Positions 1 through 7,067 of a stretch of 17,571 nt of DNA are shown one piece after another (position 1 is the stretch's first letter; every line of letters begins with the position of its first letter). The DNA comes from an uncultured Christensenellaceae bacterium (lineage in GTDB: Bacteria; Bacillota; Clostridia; Christensenellales; Borkfalkiaceae). The position numbers and the translations under genes were made by a program. The stretch covers positions 26,872-44,442 of the forward strand of contig CAJUJF010000015.1 of the NCBI GenBank assembly GCA_910586825.1, given 5' to 3'. The notes under the pieces are model-generated. The model was not told where the DNA came from and searched no databases. It worked only from the letters and a program-made list of their open reading frames with translations.

Positions 1-541
1 CGGTCGGCGCGGCGGGCACGATCTCCGCAACGCGCGCCGCGATTTCCTCCGCCGTAAGCGATTCCGCAACTTCTTCCGTCTCCTCGGAAAATTCTTCTTC
101 GATTCCGTCCGCTTCCGCGTTCTGCTCGTTCATCAACTCGATCACGCGGTTTGCGATCTCCTCTGCGGTCGGCGCGGCGGGAAGTTCTTCCGTCTGCGCG
201 TTCTGTTCGCCCATCAGTTCGACCACGCGGCTCGCGATCTCTTCCGCCGTCGGCGCGGGGGTTTCCTCGCCGAACTCCTCTTCGATGCCGCCCTGAGCGT
301 TCTGCTCGCTCGTAAGCTCGACGACGCGGTTTGCAATCTCCTCCGCCGTCGGCAGTTCGGGAAGCGCCGCGGGTTCCGCCTGCGCGCTCTGTTCGCTCAT
401 TAGTTCGACGACGCGGTTTGCAATCTCCTCCGCCGTCGGCGCGGGAGTTTCCTCGCCGAACTCTTCTTCGATGCCCGATTCCGCGTTCTGCTCGTTCATC
501 ATCTCGACGACGCGGTTTGCGACCTCTTCCGCCGTAAGCGC
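1..541 (-). repeat. Tandem coding repeats, TAEEIANRVVEL block, six copies
   Basis: The anchor of each copy (read on plus as gc-atct-cctccgccgt) begins at 519, 420, 333, 234, 153 and 39. The spacings are 99, 87, 99, 81 and 114 bases, all multiples of three, so the frame is kept. The linkers alternate between a GIEEEFGEE type and an Ala/Pro/Leu type, which points to duplication of a two-unit module of about 180-186 bases. Near-identical stretches at the DNA level suggest recent expansion. A further copy seems to begin at the left edge. Confidence 0.9.
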
Positions 542-1969
542 GTGTTCCGCGCGCTCCGCGTTATCGCTCTTGATATATTCCGCGACTTTTGCCGCGATCT
601 TCTCGTAATCCAGCTCGTCCGCCACGGAAGCAGCGATGCGGGAAATCCCCGCTTCGTCTACGGTGACGTCGAATTCGTGATCGAGCACCGAGGCGACCTT
701 CTCCGCGATCAGATCGTAGTCGGTAAGCGGAACGACGTCCGCCACGCGGTCCGCGATGGAATTTTCGTCCGTCTGCGGAAGCACGGCGACGACCTTGTCC
801 GCAATCGAATTTTCGTCGACCTGCGGCAACGCCGCGGCGATCTTATCCGCGACCATGTCGTAATCGGTTTCGGGAAGCATGGACACGATCTTTTCCGCAA
901 GCACGCCGTAGTCGATCGCTTCGTCGTAAAGCGTCTCCTCGGAATCCCTGCGCACCGTTTCGCGAACGGGGCGTTCCTCTTGCTTTTCCTCCGGCTCCGC
1001 AACGCGCGGAACAAACGCCTGCACCTCTTCGCGAAGTTCTTTGCGGATCTCTTCCGCAACGGGCGGGACGATCGCCCGAACTTCTTCGCGCACCTCTTTG
1101 CGAATCTCGTCGGCAAGCGATTGCGCGCGCACGTCCAGCGCTTCGGTCAGAACGACGTTCGTCTTTTCAAGCTGTTCGCCGAAGAGGCGCGTCATGTTTT
1201 CGGTGCGCTCTTCGAAAGTTCTGTCGCGGACGTCCATCTGCTCGGTCAGATCGCGGTGAATCTTCTCCACCTGCAAATTGACCATGCGCATATCCGAAGT
1301 CGCGTACGACTCCGCAGGTTCGAGCTGAACGTCCAAAAGCTTGGTCAGCGTACGGTTGATCCTCTCGAATTGCTCGTTGACGGAACGCATACTGCGCTCG
1401 GATTCTTCGTTTTTCTTTTCTTCCCGCTCGTCGAGCGCGTTGTTGAGTTTTTCGTAACGCTCGTTCGCCGCCTGGATCATCGTCTCCGTGCTTTCGCGAA
1501 GCGCGTCGATACGCGCATCCAGCCGTTCGGTCAACGTGCGGTTGATTTTTTCGAGCTGCTCGCCGATCGCGCGCGAAAGCATATCCGTCTTGCTCTCGAC
1601 CGCAGCGTAAAGCGAATTGATCTTGCCCTCGATCGCATCGACCATCGCGGACTGCGCTTCTCTCGTCGCGTCCCCGTCTCTCGTATCGGAAATCGCCTTC
1701 ATCAAACATTCGTTTGCCGAAATGCGTTCTCTCTTTTCGTATTCGTAAATCGAGCTGTTCTGTTGCGCGACGTAATGCAACTCGTCGATCACGGCGTCGA
1801 AACCCTCTTTCAAGGAATCCATCATCGACTCGTAGGCGTTCGCCTGCTGCTCGGTGCCGTACTGAATTTCTTTATTCAACGCCTGTTTTACGTCGTCGAT
1901 CTTCCCCGCGACCCCTTTGTACATTCCTTCAAGAACCGCGGATTTCTGATCATCGTAATTGTCTGCCAT
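1..1969 (-). CDS. Mosaic repeat protein, coiled-coil and helical, partial (N-terminal 656 residues)
   Basis: Open minus-strand frame from the ATG at 1967-1969 to the left edge, with no stop. The start is backed by a GAGG-type ribosome site (about 1974-1980) and a promoter at 2016-2044. I do not recognise the family. No signal peptide or membrane segment is visible, so it is probably cytoplasmic. From the N-terminus: a polar helical region (1-136); five coiled-coil repeats about 33 residues apart (starting near 137, 170, 199, 232, 265) with core EQLEKINRTLTERLD; two 19-residue EIRKE-REEV repeats (about 287-325); a charged linker; five 16-residue units starting at D353, D369, D385, D401 and D417, plus two weaker ones at 438 and 454; then TAEEIANRVVEL blocks at T479, 512, 541, 574, 601 and 639 joined by acidic linkers. 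The last two repeat classes share the core IA(D/N)(K/R)V. A scaffold or structural role is only a guess. Confidence 0.85.
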   Translation of the reverse strand, partial: MADNYDDQKSAVLEGMYKGVAGKIDDVKQALNKEIQYGTEQQANAYESMMDSLKEGFDAVIDELHYVAQQNSSIYEYEKRERISANECLMKAISDTRDGDATREAQSAMVDAIEGKINSLYAAVESKTDMLSRAIGEQLEKINRTLTERLDARIDALRESTETMIQAANERYEKLNNALDEREEKKNEESERSMRSVNEQFERINRTLTKLLDVQLEPAESYATSDMRMVNLQVEKIHRDLTEQMDVRDRTFEERTENMTRLFGEQLEKTNVVLTEALDVRAQSLADEIRKEVREEVRAIVPPVAEEIRKELREEVQAFVPRVAEPEEKQEERPVRETVRRDSEETLYDEAIDYGVLAEKIVSMLPETDYDMVADKIAAALPQVDENSIADKVVAVLPQTDENSIADRVADVVPLTDYDLIAEKVASVLDHEFDVTVDEAGISRIAASVADELDYEKIAAKVAEYIKSDNAERAEHALTAEEVANRVVEMMNEQNAESGIEEEFGEETPAPTAEEIANRVVELMSEQSAQAEPAALPELPTAEEIANRVVELTSEQNAQGGIEEEFGEETPAPTAEEIASRVVELMGEQNAQTEELPAAPTAEEIANRVIELMNEQNAEADGIEEEFSEETEEVAESLTAEEIAARVAEIVPAAPT
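588..913 (-). repeat. Tandem coding repeats, 16-residue (48-base) units
   Basis: Five units in exact 16-residue register start at residues 353, 369, 385, 401 and 417 of the left-edge protein. The pattern is D-Y/E-D/N-x-I/V-A-D/E-K/R-V/I, ending in LP. Two further degenerate units at residues 438 and 454 follow after a 5-residue slip. They share the IA(D/N)(K/R)V core with the longer blocks further left. Confidence 0.85.
1127..1561 (-). repeat. Coding coiled-coil repeats of about 33 residues, five copies
   Basis: Residues 137-281 of the left-edge protein hold five related segments with core EQLEKINRTLTERLD. Their starts are 33, 29, 33 and 33 residues apart. The third and fifth copies (near 199 and 265) are close to the first, and the second is the most diverged. 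The heptad-like pattern and charge suggest coiled coil. Confidence 0.8.
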
Positions 1970-2015
1970 AGTTACCTCGCAAGAATTTGCTCATAAAATA
2001 GTATTACCGATATAT

Positions 2016-2044
2016 ATTTTACACCAATTTGGCAAAAAAGTAAA
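2016..2044 (-). promoter_or_regulatory. SigA-type promoter of the left-edge repeat protein
   Basis: Read on minus: -35 TTTACT at 2039-2044, 17-base spacer, -10 TAAAAT at 2016-2021. Predicted transcription start is near 2009, giving an untranslated leader of about 40 bases before the ATG at 1969. Confidence 0.75.
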
Positions 2045-2135
2045 TACTTTTTGTATGTTTTTTTCTTTTCCTCGCACAGAAAGTACGCTTTCGCGGAAAT
2101 CCGTGGAAAATATTTCCGTTTCCTCCGCCAAACGC

Positions 2136-2164
2136 TTGTCAAAAATAAAACGGGCGGATATAAT
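2136..2164 (+). promoter_or_regulatory. SigA-type promoter of serC-serA
   Basis: -35 TTGTCA at 2136-2141, 17-base spacer, -10 TATAAT at 2159-2164. The predicted start near 2171 leaves a leader of about 34 bases, too short for a T-box or riboswitch. It diverges from the repeat-protein promoter at 2016-2044. Confidence 0.85.
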
Positions 2165-2204
2165 ATATATTATACGATTATTCATTTTTTATAAGGAGAG
2201 ACGC

Positions 2205-3278
2205 ATGAGAGCTTTTAACTTTGCCGCAGGACCTTCTACCCTCCCTCTGGAAGTTTTACAAGAGGCGCAACGGGATTTACTCGACTTTTCCGGCACCGGA
2301 ATGTCGATTACGGAAATCTCTCACCGCAACAAGGCGTTCTCCGCCGTGGTGGAAGAGGGCGAATCGCTCCTCCGCGGATTGTTGAATATATCCGATGATT
2401 ATGCAGTTATTTTCGTGCAGGGCGGCGCCAGCACGCAGTTTGCCGCCGTTCCGCTGAATCTGATGCATCATCGGAAAGCCGATTACGTCGTGACCGGAAA
2501 TTTTGCGAAAAAAGCGTTCGAAGAAGGCTCGATCTACGGAGACGCCGCCTGCGTCGCCTCTTCCGGGGATAAAACGTTCACTTATATTCCCGACGTAAAA
2601 AAGATCCCCTTCCGCAAGGGAACGGACTACGTGCATATCTGTTCGAACAACACCATCTTCGGAACCCGCTATGCGGAATTTCCCGAAACGGAAGCGCCGC
2701 TCGTTGCGGATATGTCGTCCGAAATCCTCTCCCGCGAAATCGACGTCAGCAAGTTCGGCGTCATCTATGCGGGGGCGCAAAAGAATCTCGCGCCGGCAGG
2801 CGTCACGATCGTGATCGCAAAACGCTCTCTGATCGGCGACCCGCTCGAAATCTGCCCTACGATGCTGAAATGGAAGGTGCAGGACAAGGACAAAAGCCTT
2901 TACAACACCCCGCCCTGTTTCCCGATCTACGTCGCGACGCTTGTATTGCGGCGGTTAAAAGCGCTCGGCGGGATCAAGGTGATGAACGAAATCAACGAAT
3001 ACAAAGCGGGGCTTTTATACGATTTTATCGACAACTCCCCCTTCTACACCAACGGCGTGGAGAAAAAGTACCGTTCGATCATGAACGTGCCCTTCGTAAC
3101 GCCGAGCGCCGAACTCGACGACGCGTTCGTGAAGAGTGCGGCGAAGGAAGGCCTCGTATCCCTGAAAGGTCACCGTCTCGTGGGCGGCATGCGCGCTTCC
3201 ATTTACAACGCGATGCCCGTGGAGGGCGTGAAAGCGCTGATCGAATTCATGAAGAAGTTCGAAAAGGAGAATGCGTAA
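2205..3278 (+). CDS. serC: Phosphoserine aminotransferase
   Basis: 357 residues, the usual length for SerC. The enzyme uses pyridoxal phosphate and glutamate to turn 3-phosphohydroxypyruvate into phosphoserine, step two of serine synthesis (it can also act in pyridoxine synthesis). Visible signs are the N-terminal FNFAAGPSTLP motif, the GGAS segment near 73, the VADMSS motif with Asp169, and the YAGAQKN motif with the cofactor-binding Lys193. The start is the ATG at 2205, preceded by AAGGAG (2193-2198, 6-base gap). The frame stays open upstream to 1959, but that stretch crosses the promoter, so it is not coding. serA follows with its ribosome site inside the serC end, so the two are cotranscribed. 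SerC and SerA are consecutive enzymes. Confidence 0.97.
   Translation: MRAFNFAAGPSTLPLEVLQEAQRDLLDFSGTGMSITEISHRNKAFSAVVEEGESLLRGLLNISDDYAVIFVQGGASTQFAAVPLNLMHHRKADYVVTGNFAKKAFEEGSIYGDAACVASSGDKTFTYIPDVKKIPFRKGTDYVHICSNNTIFGTRYAEFPETEAPLVADMSSEILSREIDVSKFGVIYAGAQKNLAPAGVTIVIAKRSLIGDPLEICPTMLKWKVQDKDKSLYNTPPCFPIYVATLVLRRLKALGGIKVMNEINEYKAGLLYDFIDNSPFYTNGVEKKYRSIMNVPFVTPSAELDDAFVKSAAKEGLVSLKGHRLVGGMRASIYNAMPVEGVKALIEFMKKFEKENA
3264..3269 (+). promoter_or_regulatory. Ribosome site that fixes the serA start
   Basis: AAGGAG inside the last codons of serC. It lies 10 bases before the ATG at 3280 but only 1 base before the in-frame ATG at 3271, so 3280 is the better start. It overlaps serC coding sequence, which suggests translational coupling. 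Confidence 0.75.
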
Positions 3279-3279
3279 C

Positions 3280-4431
3280 ATGAAAATTTTAAAACTGAAC
3301 ACCATCAGCGCGGTCGCCGACGAAGTCTTTAAAGGCTATGAATATTCCGACGGCGTGCAGGATCCGGACGGGATCATGCTTCGCTCGTTTGCCATGCACG
3401 ACTATCCGCTGGGCGATCGCCTGCTCGCGGTCGCGCGCGCAGGCGCGGGCGTGAACAACGTTCCCGTACAAAAATGCACGGAAAAAGGCATCGTCGTTTT
3501 CAATACGCCGGGCGCGAACGCCAACGCCGTAAAAGAACTCGTGCTGTGCGAACTGTTTCTCGGCGGAAGAAAAATCGTGGACGGCGCAAATTGGGCGCAG
3601 ACCCTGAAAGATAAAGACGACGTCGCCAAACTCGTTGAAAAGGGAAAGAGCAAATTCGTCGGGCAGGAGATCCTCGGAAAGCGTCTGGGCGTGGTCGGGC
3701 TGGGCGCGATCGGCGCCGCCGTCGCCAACGCCGCCATCGAACTGGGTATGAACGTCGTCGGATACGATCCCTTTATTTCCGTAAAGAGCGCATGGCTGAT
3801 CAATCACCGCGTGGAATTCACCGCCGACCTCACCGAAATCTTTAAGACCTGCGATTATATCACCCTTCACGTGCCGCTCACGCCGGAGACAAAGGAACTG
3901 ATCGACAAAAAGACGATCGCAATGTGCAAAGACGGCGTCGTGATCATCAACAACGCGCGCGGAGAACTCGTCGCGAGCGAAGACGTGATCGAAGCGGTCG
4001 CCGCGGGAAAAGTCTCCCGTTACATTACCGACTTCCCCGATCAATCGCTTCTCGGCAAAGAAAATATCATCTGCGTGCCGCACCTCGGCGCGAGTACGCC
4101 CGAAGCGGAAGACAACTGCGCCTATATGGCGGGAAAACAATTGGTGGACTATCTCGAAAACGGCAACATTTCGAACAGCGTGAACTATCCCGCCGTCAGC
4201 ATGCCGCGCACCAGCACTTCGCGCGTCTGCGTCCATCACACCAATATCAAAGAAATCCTTTCCAAGATCCTCGCCATCGTCGCCTCGCAGGGCATCAACG
4301 TCGCGCACATGCAGGACAGCAGCAAGGGCGAATACGCCTATCTGATACTCGACCTCGATGAAAAACCCGCCACTTCCTGTCTGGAACTGATCAAAAACAT
4401 TGCGGGCGTGATCCGCGTAAGAATGATCTGA
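3280..4431 (+). CDS. serA: D-3-phosphoglycerate dehydrogenase, short form with ACT-like C-terminus
   Basis: 383 residues. It oxidises 3-phosphoglycerate to 3-phosphohydroxypyruvate with NAD, step one of serine synthesis, and feeds SerC encoded just upstream (stop at 3278, start at 3280). The Rossmann motif GLGAIG lies at 140-145, with Asp163 placed to bind the NAD ribose. The substrate/catalytic Arg is in NNARGEL (Arg227) and the catalytic His in VPHLGAST (His268). Residues from about 312 to the end look like an ACT regulatory domain, so serine feedback is possible but not shown. Oddity: where E. coli-type enzymes have the catalytic Glu (VFPTEP), this one reads DFPDQS, with Gln255 or Asp254 nearby. 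I believe this is typical of a Clostridia/Bacteroides clade, but could not check. Confidence 0.95.
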   Translation: MKILKLNTISAVADEVFKGYEYSDGVQDPDGIMLRSFAMHDYPLGDRLLAVARAGAGVNNVPVQKCTEKGIVVFNTPGANANAVKELVLCELFLGGRKIVDGANWAQTLKDKDDVAKLVEKGKSKFVGQEILGKRLGVVGLGAIGAAVANAAIELGMNVVGYDPFISVKSAWLINHRVEFTADLTEIFKTCDYITLHVPLTPETKELIDKKTIAMCKDGVVIINNARGELVASEDVIEAVAAGKVSRYITDFPDQSLLGKENIICVPHLGASTPEAEDNCAYMAGKQLVDYLENGNISNSVNYPAVSMPRTSTSRVCVHHTNIKEILSKILAIVASQGINVAHMQDSSKGEYAYLILDLDEKPATSCLELIKNIAGVIRVRMI

Positions 4432-4442
4432 ATAAAAACATG

Positions 4443-4480
4443 GCCCCCGTGCTTCCGCACGGGGGCTTTTCTCTTCTCTT
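4443..4480. terminator. Two-way intrinsic terminator between serA and the lipoprotein gene
   Basis: A perfect 10-base stem (4443-4452 with 4457-4466) and a TTCC loop. On plus it is followed by a T-rich run (TTTTCTCTTCTCTT) and ends serC-serA. On minus it is followed by TGTTTTTATT after two bases, so it can also end the convergent lipoprotein gene whose stop is at 4483. Confidence 0.9.
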
Positions 4481-4482
4481 GA

Positions 4483-6081
4483 TCAGGTCAATTTATTTTC
4501 CGTAAACGTCATCGTAACCGAAAAATTGGTGATCTCGTAACCGGCAAGCCAAGTATTCGAATCTGCGGAAATATAAATTTTGTTTCCTTGCAAATCAGTA
4601 CTGAACTGTTTGTTCGAAGCGGTTCCGTATTCTCCTTTCCATTCACATACCGCGTCGCCGAATTTATAAGCGTCGTTCACCTGATTCCGGTCATAAAACT
4701 TAAAATCGAACCAAGTGGGCGGCGTCACAAGAAACGAAGTATAATTTTTTACTTTTAAATTGTAAGACACGGTGAACAAAATCGGAGTCGTATCGTTCGG
4801 ACCGATATATTCGGACAGATCGATCGTGAAAAGGATCCCCGTTTTCTGATGATTGACGTGTTGCGCGCCGTTCGTCAGCGTGCGCAATACACTCTGCCGT
4901 TTATACCAACGGGCAATCAACTTTATATTTTCCTGCGGCATCACGCTTTCCGAAAATTGAGAGCCGTCCTCGCGGTACCAGCCCGCAAAAGCGTATCCCT
5001 CCCGCGAAGTCGCAGGCAACTCGATCGGATCGCCCGCCTCCGCCGTGATATCCCGAACGGAGGTGCCGCCGTTGACGTCAAAGACGATTTTCGGAGGAAC
5101 TTTTTTCCATTGCGCGACGAGCGTAAAGTTCTCCTCGGGCATTTTCGAAGCGGTGAACGGACTTCCGTTCTCCGTCGTCCAGCCCATAAACGTATAACCG
5201 TCCAAAGTCGGGGTCGGCAGATTGATATTTCCGCCCGCGGGCAGAACCAATACGGGGATCGGTTCCGCTTCGCCCGTGTCGAACGTGATCCCATACCCGT
5301 ACAGGCAGGGATACAGAACGATATTGTCCGTAATGCTGATCACCACGTGTTCCAGCTCGGTGTCGTTCGGCTCCGAGGACCAATTCAGCACGTACTGATC
5401 GTCCACCATTTTCTTGGGCATGATATCGCGCACCAAAGCGCCGTTGATCGCATATCTTTCTTCGTCGGAATACCCGTCGTCGTAACGGAACGTGACTTTG
5501 AAATTGCCTTCCTCAAAGTGCGCGAACAAATTAATTTTCCCGTCCTCCGGCAAATCGAAGTTATCCTCGTTCAGCAACTTTTTCGCGGCGAGAATCCCTT
5601 TCGCATCCGTAATCTGCTCGCCCTGTCCTTCCGTTTCCGTAAACCAGCCGATAAACCGCTTGTTCTCCTGCGTCACGTTCAAGGGGATCCCCGCGACCTC
5701 CTCGCCGTACAGAATATCGACCGCTAATGTAAGCGGATTCGACGTCCCGCCCCGGTAATCGAACATGAACGTATACGTTCTGGGCGCAAATTGCGGATAA
5801 AGCACGACGTTTTTGTTGAGCGTAAACGCCTCCACGCTGATCCCCGTTTCGTCCACGTAACGGATTCCGCCCTCGCGCGCGTCGTACAGTCCTTTGAAGT
5901 CGTGACCCGTTTTCTGCGGAACGTTTTCAATGCGGTAGAGCGAATTCGGTTTTACTTCCACTTCGTAAATCTGTCCGTCGTATCCGTAACTGATCGTATA
6001 TGTATCCTGCGTTACGGAACAGCCCGTAAAACACGAAAACATCAACAACGCGCCCAGCGCAAAACCGATCAATCTCTTCAT
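4483..6081 (-). CDS. Lipoprotein with InlB B-type (Listeria-Bacteroides) repeats
   Basis: 532 residues. A lipoprotein signal peptide is clear: KR, a hydrophobic run, then FTGC with Cys21 as the likely lipidated residue. About five repeat modules follow (roughly 28-98, 103-190, 195-258, 264-326, 330-392). The last two are canonical InlB B/Flg_new units, each with a GYxFxGWxxExGSxF signature and a closing QW or RW. Residues about 400-532 form a beta-rich domain I do not recognise. The ATG at 6081 is chosen for its lipobox and GGAGG site (6088-6092, 6-base gap); the in-frame ATG at 6141 lies in the promoter. Its own promoter is at 6113-6141. Proteins with such repeats are surface-exposed; binding or adhesion is a family-level guess. 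It ends convergent with serA. Confidence 0.88.
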   Translation of the reverse strand: MKRLIGFALGALLMFSCFTGCSVTQDTYTISYGYDGQIYEVEVKPNSLYRIENVPQKTGHDFKGLYDAREGGIRYVDETGISVEAFTLNKNVVLYPQFAPRTYTFMFDYRGGTSNPLTLAVDILYGEEVAGIPLNVTQENKRFIGWFTETEGQGEQITDAKGILAAKKLLNEDNFDLPEDGKINLFAHFEEGNFKVTFRYDDGYSDEERYAINGALVRDIMPKKMVDDQYVLNWSSEPNDTELEHVVISITDNIVLYPCLYGYGITFDTGEAEPIPVLVLPAGGNINLPTPTLDGYTFMGWTTENGSPFTASKMPEENFTLVAQWKKVPPKIVFDVNGGTSVRDITAEAGDPIELPATSREGYAFAGWYREDGSQFSESVMPQENIKLIARWYKRQSVLRTLTNGAQHVNHQKTGILFTIDLSEYIGPNDTTPILFTVSYNLKVKNYTSFLVTPPTWFDFKFYDRNQVNDAYKFGDAVCEWKGEYGTASNKQFSTDLQGNKIYISADSNTWLAGYEITNFSVTMTFTENKLT

Positions 6082-6112
6082 AGCCCGCCTCCGCCGTCTT
6101 TCTATATACGAT

Positions 6113-6141
6113 ATTATAGCGAAATTTATGTCATCTGTCAA
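6113..6141 (-). promoter_or_regulatory. Consensus SigA promoter of the lipoprotein gene
   Basis: Read on minus: -35 TTGACA (6136-6141), 17-base spacer, -10 TATAAT (6113-6118), a perfect match in both hexamers. The predicted start near 6106 gives a leader of about 25 bases. This suggests strong, largely constitutive expression unless repressed. Confidence 0.92.
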
Positions 6142-6172
6142 GCGGTTTTTTGTAATGCGACGGAGGACGGAG

Positions 6173-6991
6173 TTATAAATGTTTATGCCGCAATTCCTTT
6201 GTCCGCATACGGTAGCGGTTATAGATGACGCCTGCGGTAAAACAGATCATCAGCCAATAGAGCCAAAGCAGAAACACGACGACGGTGGAAAGCGCGCCGT
6301 AAAGCCGCGCGGTGTTTGCAAATCTCAGATACACGGCAAACGCGGCGGAGGCAACCAACCACGCGATCGCGGTATACAGACTACCGAACACCGTGTCTGA
6401 GGGAGCTGCGCGGTACGGACAGATATAGGCGTTCAAGATCCACGCGGCAAAAAAACCGAACACGAGAACCAGCGAATAAATGACGGGATAGGAGATCAAC
6501 GGATTCAGATACCGCCCGACAATAACCGCCCCGACGACCGTCCCGCCCGCGACGACGAAGAAAAGCAACACGCAAAAGGTAAACAAAAATGCGGACAGGC
6601 GCACCTTCCAGCCCTTTTTTTCGCGCGTATAACAGTAAATGATTTCTCCGCTGCGGCGCAGGTGGTAAAAAAATCCGGAACTCGACCAAAGCGTTGTTGC
6701 AAGAAACAGCACGCTCACCCCCGTCGTAGCCCCTTCCGCGTTCTGTTTCAGAAACAACAGCAAATCGCTCGCCCAATCGAACAGTTCGAGTTCGAGGATC
6801 GCTTCGGTCGGAATCCCCGCCGATCCGAAAATCAGGGTCAGCCAAAAAAAGAACGGAACGATCGAAAGGATCAGAAAAAATACGAGCGTCCCCGCAAGCG
6901 TGGTATAGCGGTTGCGGGAGAGCGTTTCCAAAGCCCGCCTGCACCGGTCATAAGCTTTTACGATCGGATTTTGTTTTTTCGACTTTTCCAC
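6173..6991 (-). CDS. YihY/BrkB-family inner membrane protein
   Basis: About 272 residues if begun at the GTG at 6989-6991. Six hydrophobic segments lie near 32-56, 90-110, 131-156, 170-191, 203-222 and 233-258. The family pattern is recognisable: an FFLILSIVPFFF-like first segment, a LWSSSGFF motif near 101-108, and a C-terminal YGALSTVVVFLLWLYW stretch followed by a short positive tail. The family is also called virulence factor BrkB and was once mistaken for ribonuclease BN; its function is unproven. The start is uncertain: no in-frame ATG is suitable, no clear ribosome site is present, and the frame extends upstream only into the tuf terminator. It may depend on read-through past that terminator, since no good promoter is visible. 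Confidence 0.85.
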   Translation of the reverse strand: MEKSKKQNPIVKAYDRCRRALETLSRNRYTTLAGTLVFFLILSIVPFFFWLTLIFGSAGIPTEAILELELFDWASDLLLFLKQNAEGATTGVSVLFLATTLWSSSGFFYHLRRSGEIIYCYTREKKGWKVRLSAFLFTFCVLLFFVVAGGTVVGAVIVGRYLNPLISYPVIYSLVLVFGFFAAWILNAYICPYRAAPSDTVFGSLYTAIAWLVASAAFAVYLRFANTARLYGALSTVVVFLLWLYWLMICFTAGVIYNRYRMRTKELRHKHL

Positions 6992-7025
6992 GCCGATATC
7001 TTGTGCAGTTTCCCGAAAAACAAGC

Positions 7026-7055
7026 AAAAAAAGCACAGCCGAAGCTGTGCTTTTT
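7026..7055 (-). terminator. Intrinsic terminator of tuf
   Basis: Read on minus: stem GCACAGC/GCTGTGC closed by a TTCG tetraloop (C-UUCG-G, very stable), flanked by A5 and followed by seven T. It starts 13 bases after the tuf stop. It also lies directly before the YihY-like gene. Confidence 0.93.
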
Positions 7056-7067
7056 CATTCGTTTTAA

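Noticed and set aside
1..541. CRISPR array
   Set aside because: The regular repeats are coding, keep the frame, vary in length by multiples of three, and have no short identical repeats with unique spacers.
542..1996. Long plus-strand open frame (484 codons) opposite the left-edge protein
   Set aside because: Its translation is low-complexity and Arg/Phe/Leu-rich, it has no ribosome site, and the minus frame has a promoter, ribosome site and clean repeats. It is a mirror of regular codon use.
1959..2204. N-terminal extension of SerC by 82 residues
   Set aside because: The stretch contains the serC promoter and the divergent promoter; the ATG at 2205 has a proper ribosome site and the normal SerC N-terminus.
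2172..2204. T-box or serine-responsive riboswitch before serC
   Set aside because: The predicted leader is about 34 bases, too short for any such element, and no stem was seen.
6082..6141. Longer start of the lipoprotein at 6141
   Set aside because: It would begin within the -35 hexamer and put Arg-rich residues before the signal peptide. The ATG at 6081 fits the lipobox and ribosome site.
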